This document shows positions 31,978 through 38,904 of a stretch of 64,000 nucleotides of DNA, piece after piece. The stretch is taken from positions 4,048,858 through 4,112,857 of the forward strand of contig NZ_VJOK01000001.1 of the NCBI RefSeq assembly GCF_013302895.1, read 5' to 3'. This DNA is from Streptomyces albus subsp. chlorinus (GTDB taxonomy: Bacteria > Actinomycetota > Actinomycetes > Streptomycetales > Streptomycetaceae). The notes under the pieces are model-generated. The model saw only the letters and a list, made by a program, of their open reading frames with translations, was not told the origin of the DNA and did not search any database. A program made the position numbers and the translations under genes. Position 1 is the first letter of the stretch. The number at the start of each line of letters is the position of its first letter.

Positions 31978-33324
31978 CTAGCTGGCTACTGCCCCGGTGC
32001 GGCGCGCGAAGTCGCGGACGCCATCCAGCCGGTGCTCGTGGTGCAGCAGCCTCTTCGTCAGGGAGTGCACGCTGCTGCGCCGCGCTTCCTGCGGCGCAGC
32101 GCGTTCGACTGCCAACAGCGCCCTGTAACAATCCTCGGGCCGTCCCCAGTCCGCGAAGGCGCGGGCGACATCCAGACCGAGACGCGCAGCGCGCTCCGGC
32201 GGCATACCGCGTGTCTCGACACGGCGAGCTGCCGTGATGGCGCCGGGCGGGTCGCCAAGCACCTGGAGTACGGACACCTCGTGCAACGCCACCTGACGGG
32301 GCCCGAACCAGCCGGTTCCGGTCCGTTCTTCGGTGGTCCGGTTTGCACAGACTGCGGCTTGGGCGAGCAGTTCCCGAGCGCTTTGACTGTCCTCGCTTTT
32401 GGCCGCGGTGTAGGCGGCTGTGGCGAGCAATTGACCCTGCGCCGACGCTCGGGCCGCTGGCGGGGCGTTGCGGTCGGAAGCGAGTTCGTCAGCTGCCCGA
32501 GCGGCGACCTGGACTGCGCGGTCGTAGCGGCCTGCGCGGCGGTAGCCGCTGGAGACCATCCGGCACGCCTCCGCGAGCGCCAGGACGTGCCCGCCGGCGC
32601 GTGCTGCCTGCACTGCCCGGTCAGCGGCTACCACCAGGAGCCGGTCGTCGCTGGCCTTGATTGCTGCTCGGGCGGCAATCGCGTACAGCGCAGACAAGCC
32701 CTCGGGGTGCTCGCCGCCTTGGGCCAGAGCCTCGGCGAGTGCGAGCTGCTGCGGGAGCGCGGCGACCAGCTGTCGGTATGCACCTGCGTGAAGAGCTTCG
32801 CGGGCGCGTGCCACGGTCCGGCTCACCCCGGCCGCTGTCGGTTCCTCGGCGGTCGGCGGCGGCCCGTACAGCAGCGCGTCCTCCAGACCGGACAGGTCGA
32901 TGGAAGCGGCAGCGGCCGAGCGTGTGGCGGCGTCTACAGGAGTGTGGAGAGGGCCGACGACGACCGCAGCCGCGGCAGATCCGGACAGGGTAAGCATGTG
33001 GCGGCGGCGCACGGCGTCCTCCCCATCCACGGCAGTGGGATGTGACGGAAGACTAGTGGCCTCCGGTGCGCCTGCGGCACCCGTTCGTGCAGGTGCCCCC
33101 GAATGGATCAGGCCGAGGTGCTCCGGGGCGACGTGCAACTCGGTGGCCAGGCGGGCGACGGTGGGCCAGTCCGGGGTGACGTGCCCGTTCTCGATGCGGC
33201 TGATCACCGAGTGCGAGTATCCGCAGCGGCGCCCCAATTCGACCTGAGTCAGACCGGCCGCTGCACGGGCGGCCCGCACAACTTTGCCTAAGTCCGCCGG
33301 GGTGATGGAGATCGGCACATCCAT
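31978..33324 (-). CDS. XRE-family regulator with TPR-like C-terminal domain
   Basis: A 448-aa protein. The N-terminal helix-turn-helix (about residues 10-70) includes RAARAAAGLTQVELGRRCGY, SHSVISRIENGHVTPDWPTV and a hydrophobic cap. A linker with the stretch HMLTLSGSAAAAVVVG leads into a long helical region (about 140-430) with TPR-like units. Such regulators sense a ligand or peptide through the C-terminal part. It is divergent from the small H/C-rich protein gene with 190 bases between them; two palindromic sites in that gap are likely its operators. It is the obvious candidate regulator of the methyltransferase cassette in element 2. Confidence 0.88.
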   Translation of the reverse strand: MDVPISITPADLGKVVRAARAAAGLTQVELGRRCGYSHSVISRIENGHVTPDWPTVARLATELHVAPEHLGLIHSGAPARTGAAGAPEATSLPSHPTAVDGEDAVRRRHMLTLSGSAAAAVVVGPLHTPVDAATRSAAAASIDLSGLEDALLYGPPPTAEEPTAAGVSRTVARAREALHAGAYRQLVAALPQQLALAEALAQGGEHPEGLSALYAIAARAAIKASDDRLLVVAADRAVQAARAGGHVLALAEACRMVSSGYRRAGRYDRAVQVAARAADELASDRNAPPAARASAQGQLLATAAYTAAKSEDSQSARELLAQAAVCANRTTEERTGTGWFGPRQVALHEVSVLQVLGDPPGAITAARRVETRGMPPERAARLGLDVARAFADWGRPEDCYRALLAVERAAPQEARRSSVHSLTKRLLHHEHRLDGVRDFARRTGAVAS

Positions 33325-33394
33325 GGGAGCCCTCCCCTCAGCCTTCCCACGCTAGCGCCGAAGCGCGACCCCGCCCAGATCCGCCGTCGCATCC

Positions 33395-33430
33395 CGCACA
33401 CGGTGTGCCGACCCCGCACACCCTGTGCGG
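33395..33430. promoter_or_regulatory. Two palindromic operator candidates
   Basis: GCACACGGTGTGC (33396-33408) and CCGCACACCCTGTGCGG (33414-33430) lie side by side between the divergent regulator and the cassette. Both follow a GCACA-n3-TGTGC pattern. Confidence 0.6.
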
Positions 33431-33514
33431 CAGCCCCCGTTGCGCCTTCCGGCCCGCGCGGGATGGCGGTGTCCTGAAGAGGTCAACACTGACCCCGAAT
33501 CGAGGGAGGCAACG

Positions 33515-33976
33515 ATGACGACAGCAGTCATGGACCGGCCCGTTCTGCCAGCCGACCAGGCCCGCGACCCCAAAGCCTTCGTGATGCCGGAGGTGTGGGA
33601 TCGGGAGGTGATCCTCCTCCAGCGTGACCACCCCTTCGATGAGATCATGGCGGAGCGGCTGTTCGGGCAGGCAGTGGCCTACCTGATCACCGCGATGGAG
33701 AAGTTCGGGCAGGGTCTGGAGATGTGCTGCGGGCGACTGGTGGACACCGCCGTGCACGTCTTCATCCTCGACACCCGCAACTACCGCGAGTTCTGCGCCG
33801 AGCACTTCCACGGCGGGTTCCTGGAGCACATCCCGGAGATCGAGTTCAAGTACGACGGCTCGGTCGAGCGCACCGCGAAGGTCCTCCACAAGAACGGGTT
33901 CCCCGTGGACTGGCCACTGTGGGAGCACGACTACGGCAAGTGCGGCCCCTGCGCACCGGGGCAGAGCTGCCATTGA
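33515..33976 (+). CDS. Small H/C-rich protein (GRDP-like motif), element 2 cassette
   Basis: A 153-aa protein homologous to the one at 19710-20174. Shared parts are a start MTxxxxxRPV, a helical region with FGQAVAYLITAMEKFGQ, the motif HVFILDTRNYREFC followed by FLEHIPE, the segment NGFPVDWPLWEHDYG, and a Cys-rich C-terminus CGPCAPGQSCH. GGGAGG lies 7 nt before ATG. It is followed by a hairpin and then the methyltransferase gene. An N-terminal extension and an extra CC pair (LEMCCGRLVD) distinguish it from the element 1 copy. The function is unknown: a metal-binding protein or a precursor with a modified tail are both possible. Confidence 0.78.
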   Translation: MTTAVMDRPVLPADQARDPKAFVMPEVWDREVILLQRDHPFDEIMAERLFGQAVAYLITAMEKFGQGLEMCCGRLVDTAVHVFILDTRNYREFCAEHFHGGFLEHIPEIEFKYDGSVERTAKVLHKNGFPVDWPLWEHDYGKCGPCAPGQSCH

Positions 33977-33990
33977 CTGGTGACCATCAA

Positions 33991-34025
33991 GGCCCGGAAG
34001 CGCGCGGTCGCTTCCGGGCCTCTTC
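33991..34025 (+). terminator. Hairpin between small-protein gene and methyltransferase gene
   Basis: A perfect 11-bp stem (GGCCCGGAAGC / GCTTCCGGGCC) with an 8-nt loop followed by TCTTC. It is located like the hairpin at 19654-19691 in element 1. Confidence 0.75.
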
Positions 34026-34106
34026 GTATGGACTTCGTTCACCCCGGCATGTCGCACCCCCAGTGTCGCTACGGTGTCCGGCCCCACCAGACGCACGAGG
34101 AGGCCC

Positions 34107-34784
34107 ATGGCGCACGCGACGCTGCCGATGTCCCTGCCCGAATACTGGGACAAGTACAAGCCCTACCGCGGCGAAGGCGAACAGCCCGCCCCGCCAGCGG
34201 ACCGGTTCGACTGGACGCAGTATCCGGGCCATGGCCCCGACGCGGACCTCCTCGGCCCCTGCAAGACCGCTCTCGAACTCGGCCCGGGGGAAGGCACGGA
34301 AGCCGCCTATCTGGCCCGACTCGGTGTCCAGGTGACCGCCGTGGACTTCTCCGCCGTGCAGGTGGAGCGTGCCCGGCGCTTCTGGGCCGACGAGCCTGGT
34401 GTCACCTTCGTGTGCGCGGAGGTGTGCAGCTACCTCGACCAGGCCAACACCACCTTTGATGCCGTGTTCTCCAACTGGGGCGCTGTCTGGTTCACCGATC
34501 CCGACGAGCTGATGCCCCGCATCCGGCGGCGCCTGGCACCCGGCGGTGTCCTGGTCTTCTCCCACGCCGAACCCGGTAACGCTTACGGGCCTCAGCAGAT
34601 GCACGGCAAGTGGCTGGAAGGCCGCGAGCGAGAATTGACGGTGCTGCGGTGGCAATACCCGCCCCAGGAGTGGGCCGACCGACTCAAGCGCATTGGGTTC
34701 GACCGCATTGATGCCCGCATCCACCCAGCTCCCGAGACGGGACAGATGGGCACTCTGATCGTTCAGGCGTGGAAAGGCACCTGA
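34107..34784 (+). CDS. SAM-dependent class I methyltransferase (element 2 cassette)
   Basis: A 225-aa enzyme homologous to that at 18953-19627. It has FDWTQYPGHGPDADLL before motif I, motif I ALELGPGEGTEAAYLA, motif II VTAVDFSAVQV, FDAVFSNWGAVWFTDPDEL, RLAPGGVLVFSHAEP and the C-terminal GQMGTLIVQAW. GAGGAGG lies close to the ATG at 34107; a longer upstream frame is not supported. It is co-directional with the small H/C-rich protein gene, 130 bases downstream and behind a hairpin. The substrate is unknown. The shared signature before motif I suggests that both enzymes recognise similar partners. Confidence 0.87.
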   Translation: MAHATLPMSLPEYWDKYKPYRGEGEQPAPPADRFDWTQYPGHGPDADLLGPCKTALELGPGEGTEAAYLARLGVQVTAVDFSAVQVERARRFWADEPGVTFVCAEVCSYLDQANTTFDAVFSNWGAVWFTDPDELMPRIRRRLAPGGVLVFSHAEPGNAYGPQQMHGKWLEGRERELTVLRWQYPPQEWADRLKRIGFDRIDARIHPAPETGQMGTLIVQAWKGT

Positions 34785-34913
34785 CGGAACAAGGCGACCT
34801 ACTGGTACTCAGCGGCCCCGCCGACAGCTCGGCAGGGCCTCCCTCCACAGCAGCCAGCGGGTGGATAGGAACGTCCCGAGTCTCCCACCGCGTACACCCT
34901 GCCTCCGGGCGCG

Positions 34914-35174
34914 TCAGCGATTGAGCAGCTCGTACAAGGTGAGGACCAAGGCCCCCAGCCCCGTGAGGGCAGCAAGGGCTGGCAGCGGCCAGCGGCCCCG
35001 CTCCAGGGTGCGGATGCGCTGTTCGTGGTCGTCCAGGCGCCCGGACAGCTCCGGCAAGGCATCCAGCTTGGCGGACACCTGCTTGACCTCGTCGTGGGTG
35101 GCGCGGACCTCGGCGCACACCTTGGTCGGGGTGATGATGACCGAGCCGTCCGGGATCGGCGCGTTGGGCGTCAC
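34914..35174 (-). CDS. Phage membrane protein of the lysis region
   Basis: An 86-aa protein: PNAPIPDGSVIITPTKVCAE, a coiled-coil-like helix (VSAKLDALPELSGRLDDHEQ), then a C-terminal membrane helix ending TLYELLNR. This is the layout of the short actinophage proteins beside holins and endolysins (DUF2746-like). The GTG start overlaps the stop of the holin-like frame as GTGA. A partial duplicate lies at 31736-31865. Confidence 0.7.
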   Translation of the reverse strand: MTPNAPIPDGSVIITPTKVCAEVRATHDEVKQVSAKLDALPELSGRLDDHEQRIRTLERGRWPLPALAALTGLGALVLTLYELLNR

Positions 35175-35396
35175 CCGGCGCCTCCGGCCGGGTCGTGTCC
35201 GGCGGGCAGCGTGGCTGCGGTGCCGGACTGACCGAGGCGTTCGGCCACCCACGACTTCGCGGACGAGGCCACCAGCGCGACGGGCGCGGCCCACCCAGGG
35301 GACGTCGGCCAGCTCGACGGTGACCAGGCCGAGCGCGGCTTGCACGCCGGTCCGATCCGAGCGCTCCAGCAGGTCGAGCACGAACTTCTGCGGCAT
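35171..35396 (-). pseudogene. Holin-like phage protein, frameshifted
   Basis: The ATG at 35396 starts MPQKFVLDLLERSDRTGVQA, a beginning typical of small actinophage holin-like proteins, and continues through LGLVTVELADVPW. Near 35295 the sensible reading moves to another frame, APVALVASSAKSWVAERLGQ, which ends at 35171 and overlaps the next start. A single-base change explains it. It is probably inactive. Confidence 0.6.
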
Positions 35397-35404
35397 CGGG
35401 TTCC

Positions 35405-35815
35405 TCACTTCTTCGGGAACCAGCTCGGGGCGTGGTCGAGGCGGTCGGCTACCAGGCGCCGGATGGTCGACATGCGGACGTCGGCGTTGCCGCGCGCCGG
35501 GCGCGGGTCGATCTTCTGGTTGGTCCACTCCAGGTGACCGATGACCGAGGCGGAGCCGCCCCGTCTCCAGCCGTGGGCGCGCAGCAGGGCGGCGCTGGCG
35601 CGCACCATGGCGTCGCGCTGGACGAACGGCCGGGTGTCCTTGCCGTCACCGCGGTTGACGCACTCGAACTCGTAGAACGCCCGGTTGCCGTCGGTGTTGT
35701 TCTCGTTCGGGCGGAGTGGGGAGCGTTCGGCGATGACGGCGCGCAGTACGTCGTCGTCGCCGGTCCCGGCAGCCAGTGCACACACAGTCCTCGTCGTCGC
35801 GGGTGGCGGGAGCTT
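35405..35815 (-). pseudogene. Phage endolysin (amidase) remnant
   Basis: The readable part contains RAFYEFECVNRGDGKDTRPF, then VQRDAMVRASAALLRAHGW and SVIGHLEWTNQKIDPR, which is the C-terminal half of an N-acetylmuramoyl-L-alanine amidase (PGRP/amidase-2 fold) of actinophage endolysins, with the HLEWT...KIDP zinc-site region. The N-terminal half, with the first zinc ligand, is absent; the sequence becomes meaningless before about 35815. It lies next to attR. Confidence 0.75.
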
Positions 35816-35986
35816 TCCGCTGGCGCGCTGCTGGCCCGAACGATTCCGAACGACTTCGAACAAGGCCGAACGAGGCCCGACGAGACCAGATCAAACCGCA
35901 TTACGGATCGAGGGAAAACGCCAGGTCAGGCAAGCAATAGCCGACAGAGTCGACCGAGACCGGACCAGACCACATGGAGCGTCAGC

Positions 35987-36032
35987 GGACTTTTAATCCA
36001 TTGGTTGTGGGTTCGAGTCCCACACGGCCTAC
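35987..36032 (+). repeat. attR of element 2 (partial tRNA-Lys copy)
   Basis: 46 bases identical to 28071-28116. It lacks the acceptor 5' strand and D-arm, so it is not a tRNA gene. Confidence 0.92.
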
Positions 36033-36035
36033 TGG

Positions 36036-36071
36036 TGAGCCCCGGTTCAGAGTTTCTCTGGGCCGGGGCTT
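36036..36071 (+). terminator. Original tRNA-Lys terminator, now beside attR
   Basis: AGCCCCGG / CCGGGGCT stem with a large loop directly after the att copy. It is probably the terminator of the tRNA before integration. Confidence 0.55.
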
Positions 36072-36111
36072 CCGGTGTTTCCGGGGGAACCCGTTGGGAA
36101 CCGCGAGGGGC

Positions 36112-36603
36112 ATGATGCGTCTGGCACTGGCAGGGGCCGTGGCGGGGGCCGCCGGCACCACTGCGCTCAACGCTGTTACGTACCTGGACATGGTGCTGCG
36201 GGGCCGGGGTGGGAGTGCGGCGCCCCAGCAGTTGGTGGAGGAGCTGAGCGACCGTACCGGGATACCGGTGCCCGGGGAGGGGGAGACCCGCGAGAACCGG
36301 GTCTCGGGGGTGGGTGCCGTCCTGGGCATGGTCACCGGTGTGGGCGTCGGTGCCCTCTACGGGGCGTCCCGTTCCCTGCCGTGGCGGCCCTCGGTGCCGT
36401 TGGCGGGGCTGCTGACGGGGCTGGGCGCGATGGCCGGGTCGGACGTGCCCATGGCCGCGCTCAAGGTCTCCGACCCCCGAAACTGGCGGCCCGCGGACTG
36501 GCTCGCGGACCTCGTCCCCCACCTGACGTACGGGATGGTCACCGCCGCTGTCTTCGAGATGACCGCCTCCGGATGCGGGCGGCGCTCCCCGGGCGCACCC
36601 TGA
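36112..36603 (+). CDS. Conserved membrane protein (163 aa)
   Basis: The product has three hydrophobic segments: residues 3-25 (LALAGAVAGAAGTTALNAVT), about 65-85 (GVGAVLGMVTGVGVGALYG) and about 95-115, and a last one near 140-155. A conserved-looking SDPRNWRPADWLADLVPHL precedes the last helix. The start MM has GAGGGG close upstream. It looks like a small Streptomyces membrane protein of unknown function and is the first host gene right of element 2. Confidence 0.75.
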   Translation: MMRLALAGAVAGAAGTTALNAVTYLDMVLRGRGGSAAPQQLVEELSDRTGIPVPGEGETRENRVSGVGAVLGMVTGVGVGALYGASRSLPWRPSVPLAGLLTGLGAMAGSDVPMAALKVSDPRNWRPADWLADLVPHLTYGMVTAAVFEMTASGCGRRSPGAP

Positions 36604-36633
36604 GGGGGCGGGCACAGTCCCCACCCGTGCCCT

Positions 36634-36688
36634 CGCACACCCTGTGGAGAACCGCACGTCCTGTGGCGAGCGCACACCTTGTGGAGAG
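36634..36688 (+). repeat. Triple 18-bp direct repeat (iteron-like)
   Basis: Three copies of CGCAC-n4-TGTGG followed by (A/C)GA(G/A) start at 36634, 36653 and 36671, with 18-19-bp spacing. The core CGCACACCCTGTG is also in the operator candidate at 33414-33430. Confidence 0.65.
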
Positions 36689-36698
36689 GCGGTCCGAG

Positions 36699-36809
36699 GT
36701 GACGAACGAGCATCGCGAAGAGGTCTACCTGCGCCAGACCGGCCGCAAGGAGCCGACCCCTCGGCAGCGTCGGCGCATGAAGCAGAAGGCGGGTCGCGGG
36801 AAGGGCTGA
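36699..36809 (+). CDS. Short basic ORF (36 aa)
   Basis: GTG at 36699 gives TNEHREEVYLRQTGRKEPT followed by a strongly basic end (RQRRRMKQKAGRGKG). The composition is protein-like, similar to short nucleic-acid-binding Streptomyces proteins. The ribosome site is weak, and an upstream GTG at 36628 would read through the repeats. The call is uncertain. Confidence 0.4.
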   Translation: MTNEHREEVYLRQTGRKEPTPRQRRRMKQKAGRGKG

Positions 36810-36821
36810 TGAGGGGGTGGG

Positions 36822-36917
36822 GGCTGACGCCGGGGTGGGCTGACGTCGGAGAGGGGCGACGCCGGGGCGGGGTGACGTCGGAGAGGGGTGACGTCGGAGG
36901 AGTGACACCGGGAAGAG
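36822..36917 (+). repeat. Tandem GTGACGTCGGAGAGGGG-type repeats
   Basis: Five or so degenerate units of about 17-18 bp (GACGTCGGAGAGGGGTGAC and variants with GCCGGGGCGG) fill the gap before the next gene. Confidence 0.6.
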
Positions 36918-37049
36918 GTGCCCTCTCCGCGCGGCCCGTCCCGCCCTCGCCTTGCTTCCCCTTGCCTCTCCCTGCCTCCCTTTGAAGGGCCGTCCCGCCT
37001 TCCCCTTAAAGGTGAGCGCGCCCTGCCGGTGCGCGGCTACCGTGCCCGG

Positions 37050-37397
37050 ATGCGATGGTTGCGGTTCGGGTTGTACGCGGACGAGGACGGGGTCGAACTG
37101 GTCAAGGACCTCGTCCGGCGCGAGGCGCGCGGCCGGGCCGTCCGGCTGGTGGAGTGGCGGGAAGAGCGCGAGGTGCTCGGCGGGGTCCCGGTCGCCGAAC
37201 TGTACGAGGAGCTGGGGCGGCAGTGGGCGTACGAACATCCCGGTGAGGACCCGGGCGCGCGGCAGCCGGTGGAACTCGCCGTGGGCGTGCGGTGTTCGCT
37301 GAAGGTCTGGCGCGCCCTCCGCAAGGCCGTCCTCGGCGCGCTGTGCCCCGAGGGCGACGCGCCCCACGTGTGCCGCGTGCCGTGGGCGGCGCGGTAG
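37050..37397 (+). CDS. Hypothetical protein (115 aa), probably leaderless
   Basis: From ATG 37050 the product reads MRWLRFGLYADEDGVELVKD and continues with an acidic/basic alternating region (VEWREEREVLGGVPVAELYE) and a C-terminus with two Cys (LGALCPEGDAPHVCRVPW). TACCGT lies six bases before the ATG, which suggests a leaderless transcript; there is no Shine-Dalgarno sequence. It is soluble with no recognised family. Confidence 0.6.
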   Translation: MRWLRFGLYADEDGVELVKDLVRREARGRAVRLVEWREEREVLGGVPVAELYEELGRQWAYEHPGEDPGARQPVELAVGVRCSLKVWRALRKAVLGALCPEGDAPHVCRVPWAAR

Positions 37398-37848
37398 CGC
37401 GGCGTCCACTTGTGGTACGGCGACGCCCACTTGGCAGAGCGGCGCCCACCTGTCGTACGGAGGCGCCTGCCTGCGCCTGCTTGCGCCTGCCTGCGCCTGC
37501 TTGCGTCCGTCGGGCTCCGTCGGCGCCCCCCGGTCGGCGCCCGCGCGTCAGCTGAAGTCCCGCCGGGAGGCTCGCCCCACCGGAAGGCCCGCCGGAGGTG
37601 AACGAACACCCGCCAGAGACGGACGGATCCCCGCCGGAGACGGAAGCCCCCGAAGTCCCGTTCCGGCGGGCGGCCCCTCCGGCGGGCGGCCCAGCCGGGG
37701 CGGCCCGTGGGGGAGTCGGGTTGGAAGATCTGTGCGGGAAAAGTATGTGTGGGGCGATGAGTTCGGGCGGGCTCGCGGGTCGGTAGAGGCGAGAGGCACC
37801 AGGAGCGCCCCGCGGACGGACCGCGGGCGTGGGACCAGAGGGAGACCC
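37398..37848. other. Gene-free region with tandem repeats
   Basis: No convincing gene. A run of GCCTGC/GCTTGC units (about 37466-37505) repeats with a 12-bp period. Short open frames here are low-complexity shadows. The region ends with the promoter of the hydrolase gene. Confidence 0.5.
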
Positions 37849-38736
37849 ATGGCGACCGCCGTACACACCGAGACCCGCACGCTGGAGGTTCCGGGGGCGA
37901 CGCTCCGGTACGACGTCCGGGGTGACCTGGCGGAGGCCGGTGCGGACAATCCCGCGCTGCTGCTGGTGGGTTCACCGATGGACGCCAGCGGGTTCGCCAC
38001 GCTCGCGTCGTACTTCACCGACCGTGTCGTCGTCACCTACGACCCGCGCGGTACGGGCCGCAGCGTGCGGACGGACGGCACCGGCGAGCTGGTGCCGGAC
38101 ACGCACGCGGACGACCTGCGCCGGATCATGGAGGCGCTCGGCGTCGGGCCGGTGGACCTGTTCGGCAGCAGCGGTGGCGCGGTGAACGGGCTGGCGCTGG
38201 TGGCTGCGCGGCCCGACCTGGTGCGCACGTACGTGGCGCACGAGCCGCCGGCGATCCGGGTGCTGCCGGACCGCGAGTACGCGTGGGCGGCGTGCGTGGA
38301 CGTCCACGAGACGTACCTGCGGGCGGGCATGGGCCCGGCGATGGCGAAGTTCATCGCCCTCACCGGCGCGACGGGCCCCTTCTCCGCCGACTGGGCCGGC
38401 CGCCCCGCTCCCGACCCGGCCGCCTTCGGGCTGCCCACCGGGGACGACGGGTCCCGGGACGACCCGCTGCTGGGCCAGAACATGCGCGGCTGCACCGGTT
38501 ACGAGCCGGACGTCGCCGCCCTGAGGAAGGCGTCCACCCGGATCGTGATGGCGGTGGGCAAGGAGTCGGAGGGCCAGCCGGCGGCTCGTGCGGCCGTCGA
38601 GCTGGCCGCCCTCCTCGGCAGCGAACCGGTGGTCTTCCCCAGCCACCACGCCGGTTTCCTGGGCGGTGAGTTCGGTCAGCACGGCGAGCCCGAGGCGTTC
38701 GCCGCCGCCCTGCGCGAGGTGCTGAGCGCCGGGTGA
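37849..38736 (+). CDS. Alpha/beta hydrolase
   Basis: A 295-aa enzyme of the alpha/beta hydrolase superfamily. Recognisable parts are ATLRYDVRG at the start, the oxyanion region LLLVGSPMDASGF, VVTYDPRGTGRS, the nucleophile elbow DLFGSSGGAVNG (Ser at about residue 107), and the C-terminal catalytic His in SHHAGFLGGEFGQH. Similar Streptomyces proteins are annotated as hydrolases or peptidases without a known substrate. GGGAGACCC precedes the ATG. It stands alone between two repeat-rich intergenic regions. Confidence 0.88.
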   Translation: MATAVHTETRTLEVPGATLRYDVRGDLAEAGADNPALLLVGSPMDASGFATLASYFTDRVVVTYDPRGTGRSVRTDGTGELVPDTHADDLRRIMEALGVGPVDLFGSSGGAVNGLALVAARPDLVRTYVAHEPPAIRVLPDREYAWAACVDVHETYLRAGMGPAMAKFIALTGATGPFSADWAGRPAPDPAAFGLPTGDDGSRDDPLLGQNMRGCTGYEPDVAALRKASTRIVMAVGKESEGQPAARAAVELAALLGSEPVVFPSHHAGFLGGEFGQHGEPEAFAAALREVLSAG

Positions 38737-38855
38737 GCGGACGCCAGGACCTCTGGACCCCGGCCCTGGACCCCGGGCCCTGAACCCCGGTCACCGGGCC
38801 CCCGCAGCCCTTGAAGGAGCCCGGCAGTTGGCCAGGAGAGAGGCTTGAGCTGTTC

Positions 38856-38904
38856 AGAAGAGATACCTGGGCTGGTCGGAAGAGGCACCTGGGCTGGTCA
38901 GGAG
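38856..38904 (+). repeat. 24-bp duplication (ACCTGGGCTGGTC)
   Basis: Two near-identical units carrying ACCTGGGCTGGTC separated by 24 bases, between two convergent genes. Confidence 0.55.

Larger units (their letters stand above)
28117..36032. mobile_element. Element 2: decayed integrative element in tRNA-Lys
   Basis: The 7.9-kb stretch is bounded by the 46-bp direct repeat of the tRNA-Lys 3' end. No integrase, excisionase or replication gene is recognisable. The contents are mixed: on the left, small minus-strand genes of the type found in Streptomyces integrative plasmids; in the middle, regulators, a NUDIX hydrolase and a CRISPR remnant; on the right, a methyltransferase cassette and a damaged phage lysis module up to attR. 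At least three genes are frameshifted or truncated. It appears to be a composite remnant that is no longer mobile but still carries cargo. Confidence 0.85.

Noticed and set aside
35987..36032. Second tRNA-Lys gene
   Set aside because: Only the 3' part is present, without the acceptor 5' strand and D-arm; it is the right attachment site.
37598..37786. A 62-aa frame (GTG start) upstream of the alpha/beta hydrolase
   Set aside because: Pro/Gly-rich, no usable ribosome site spacing, and located in a repeat-rich promoter region.
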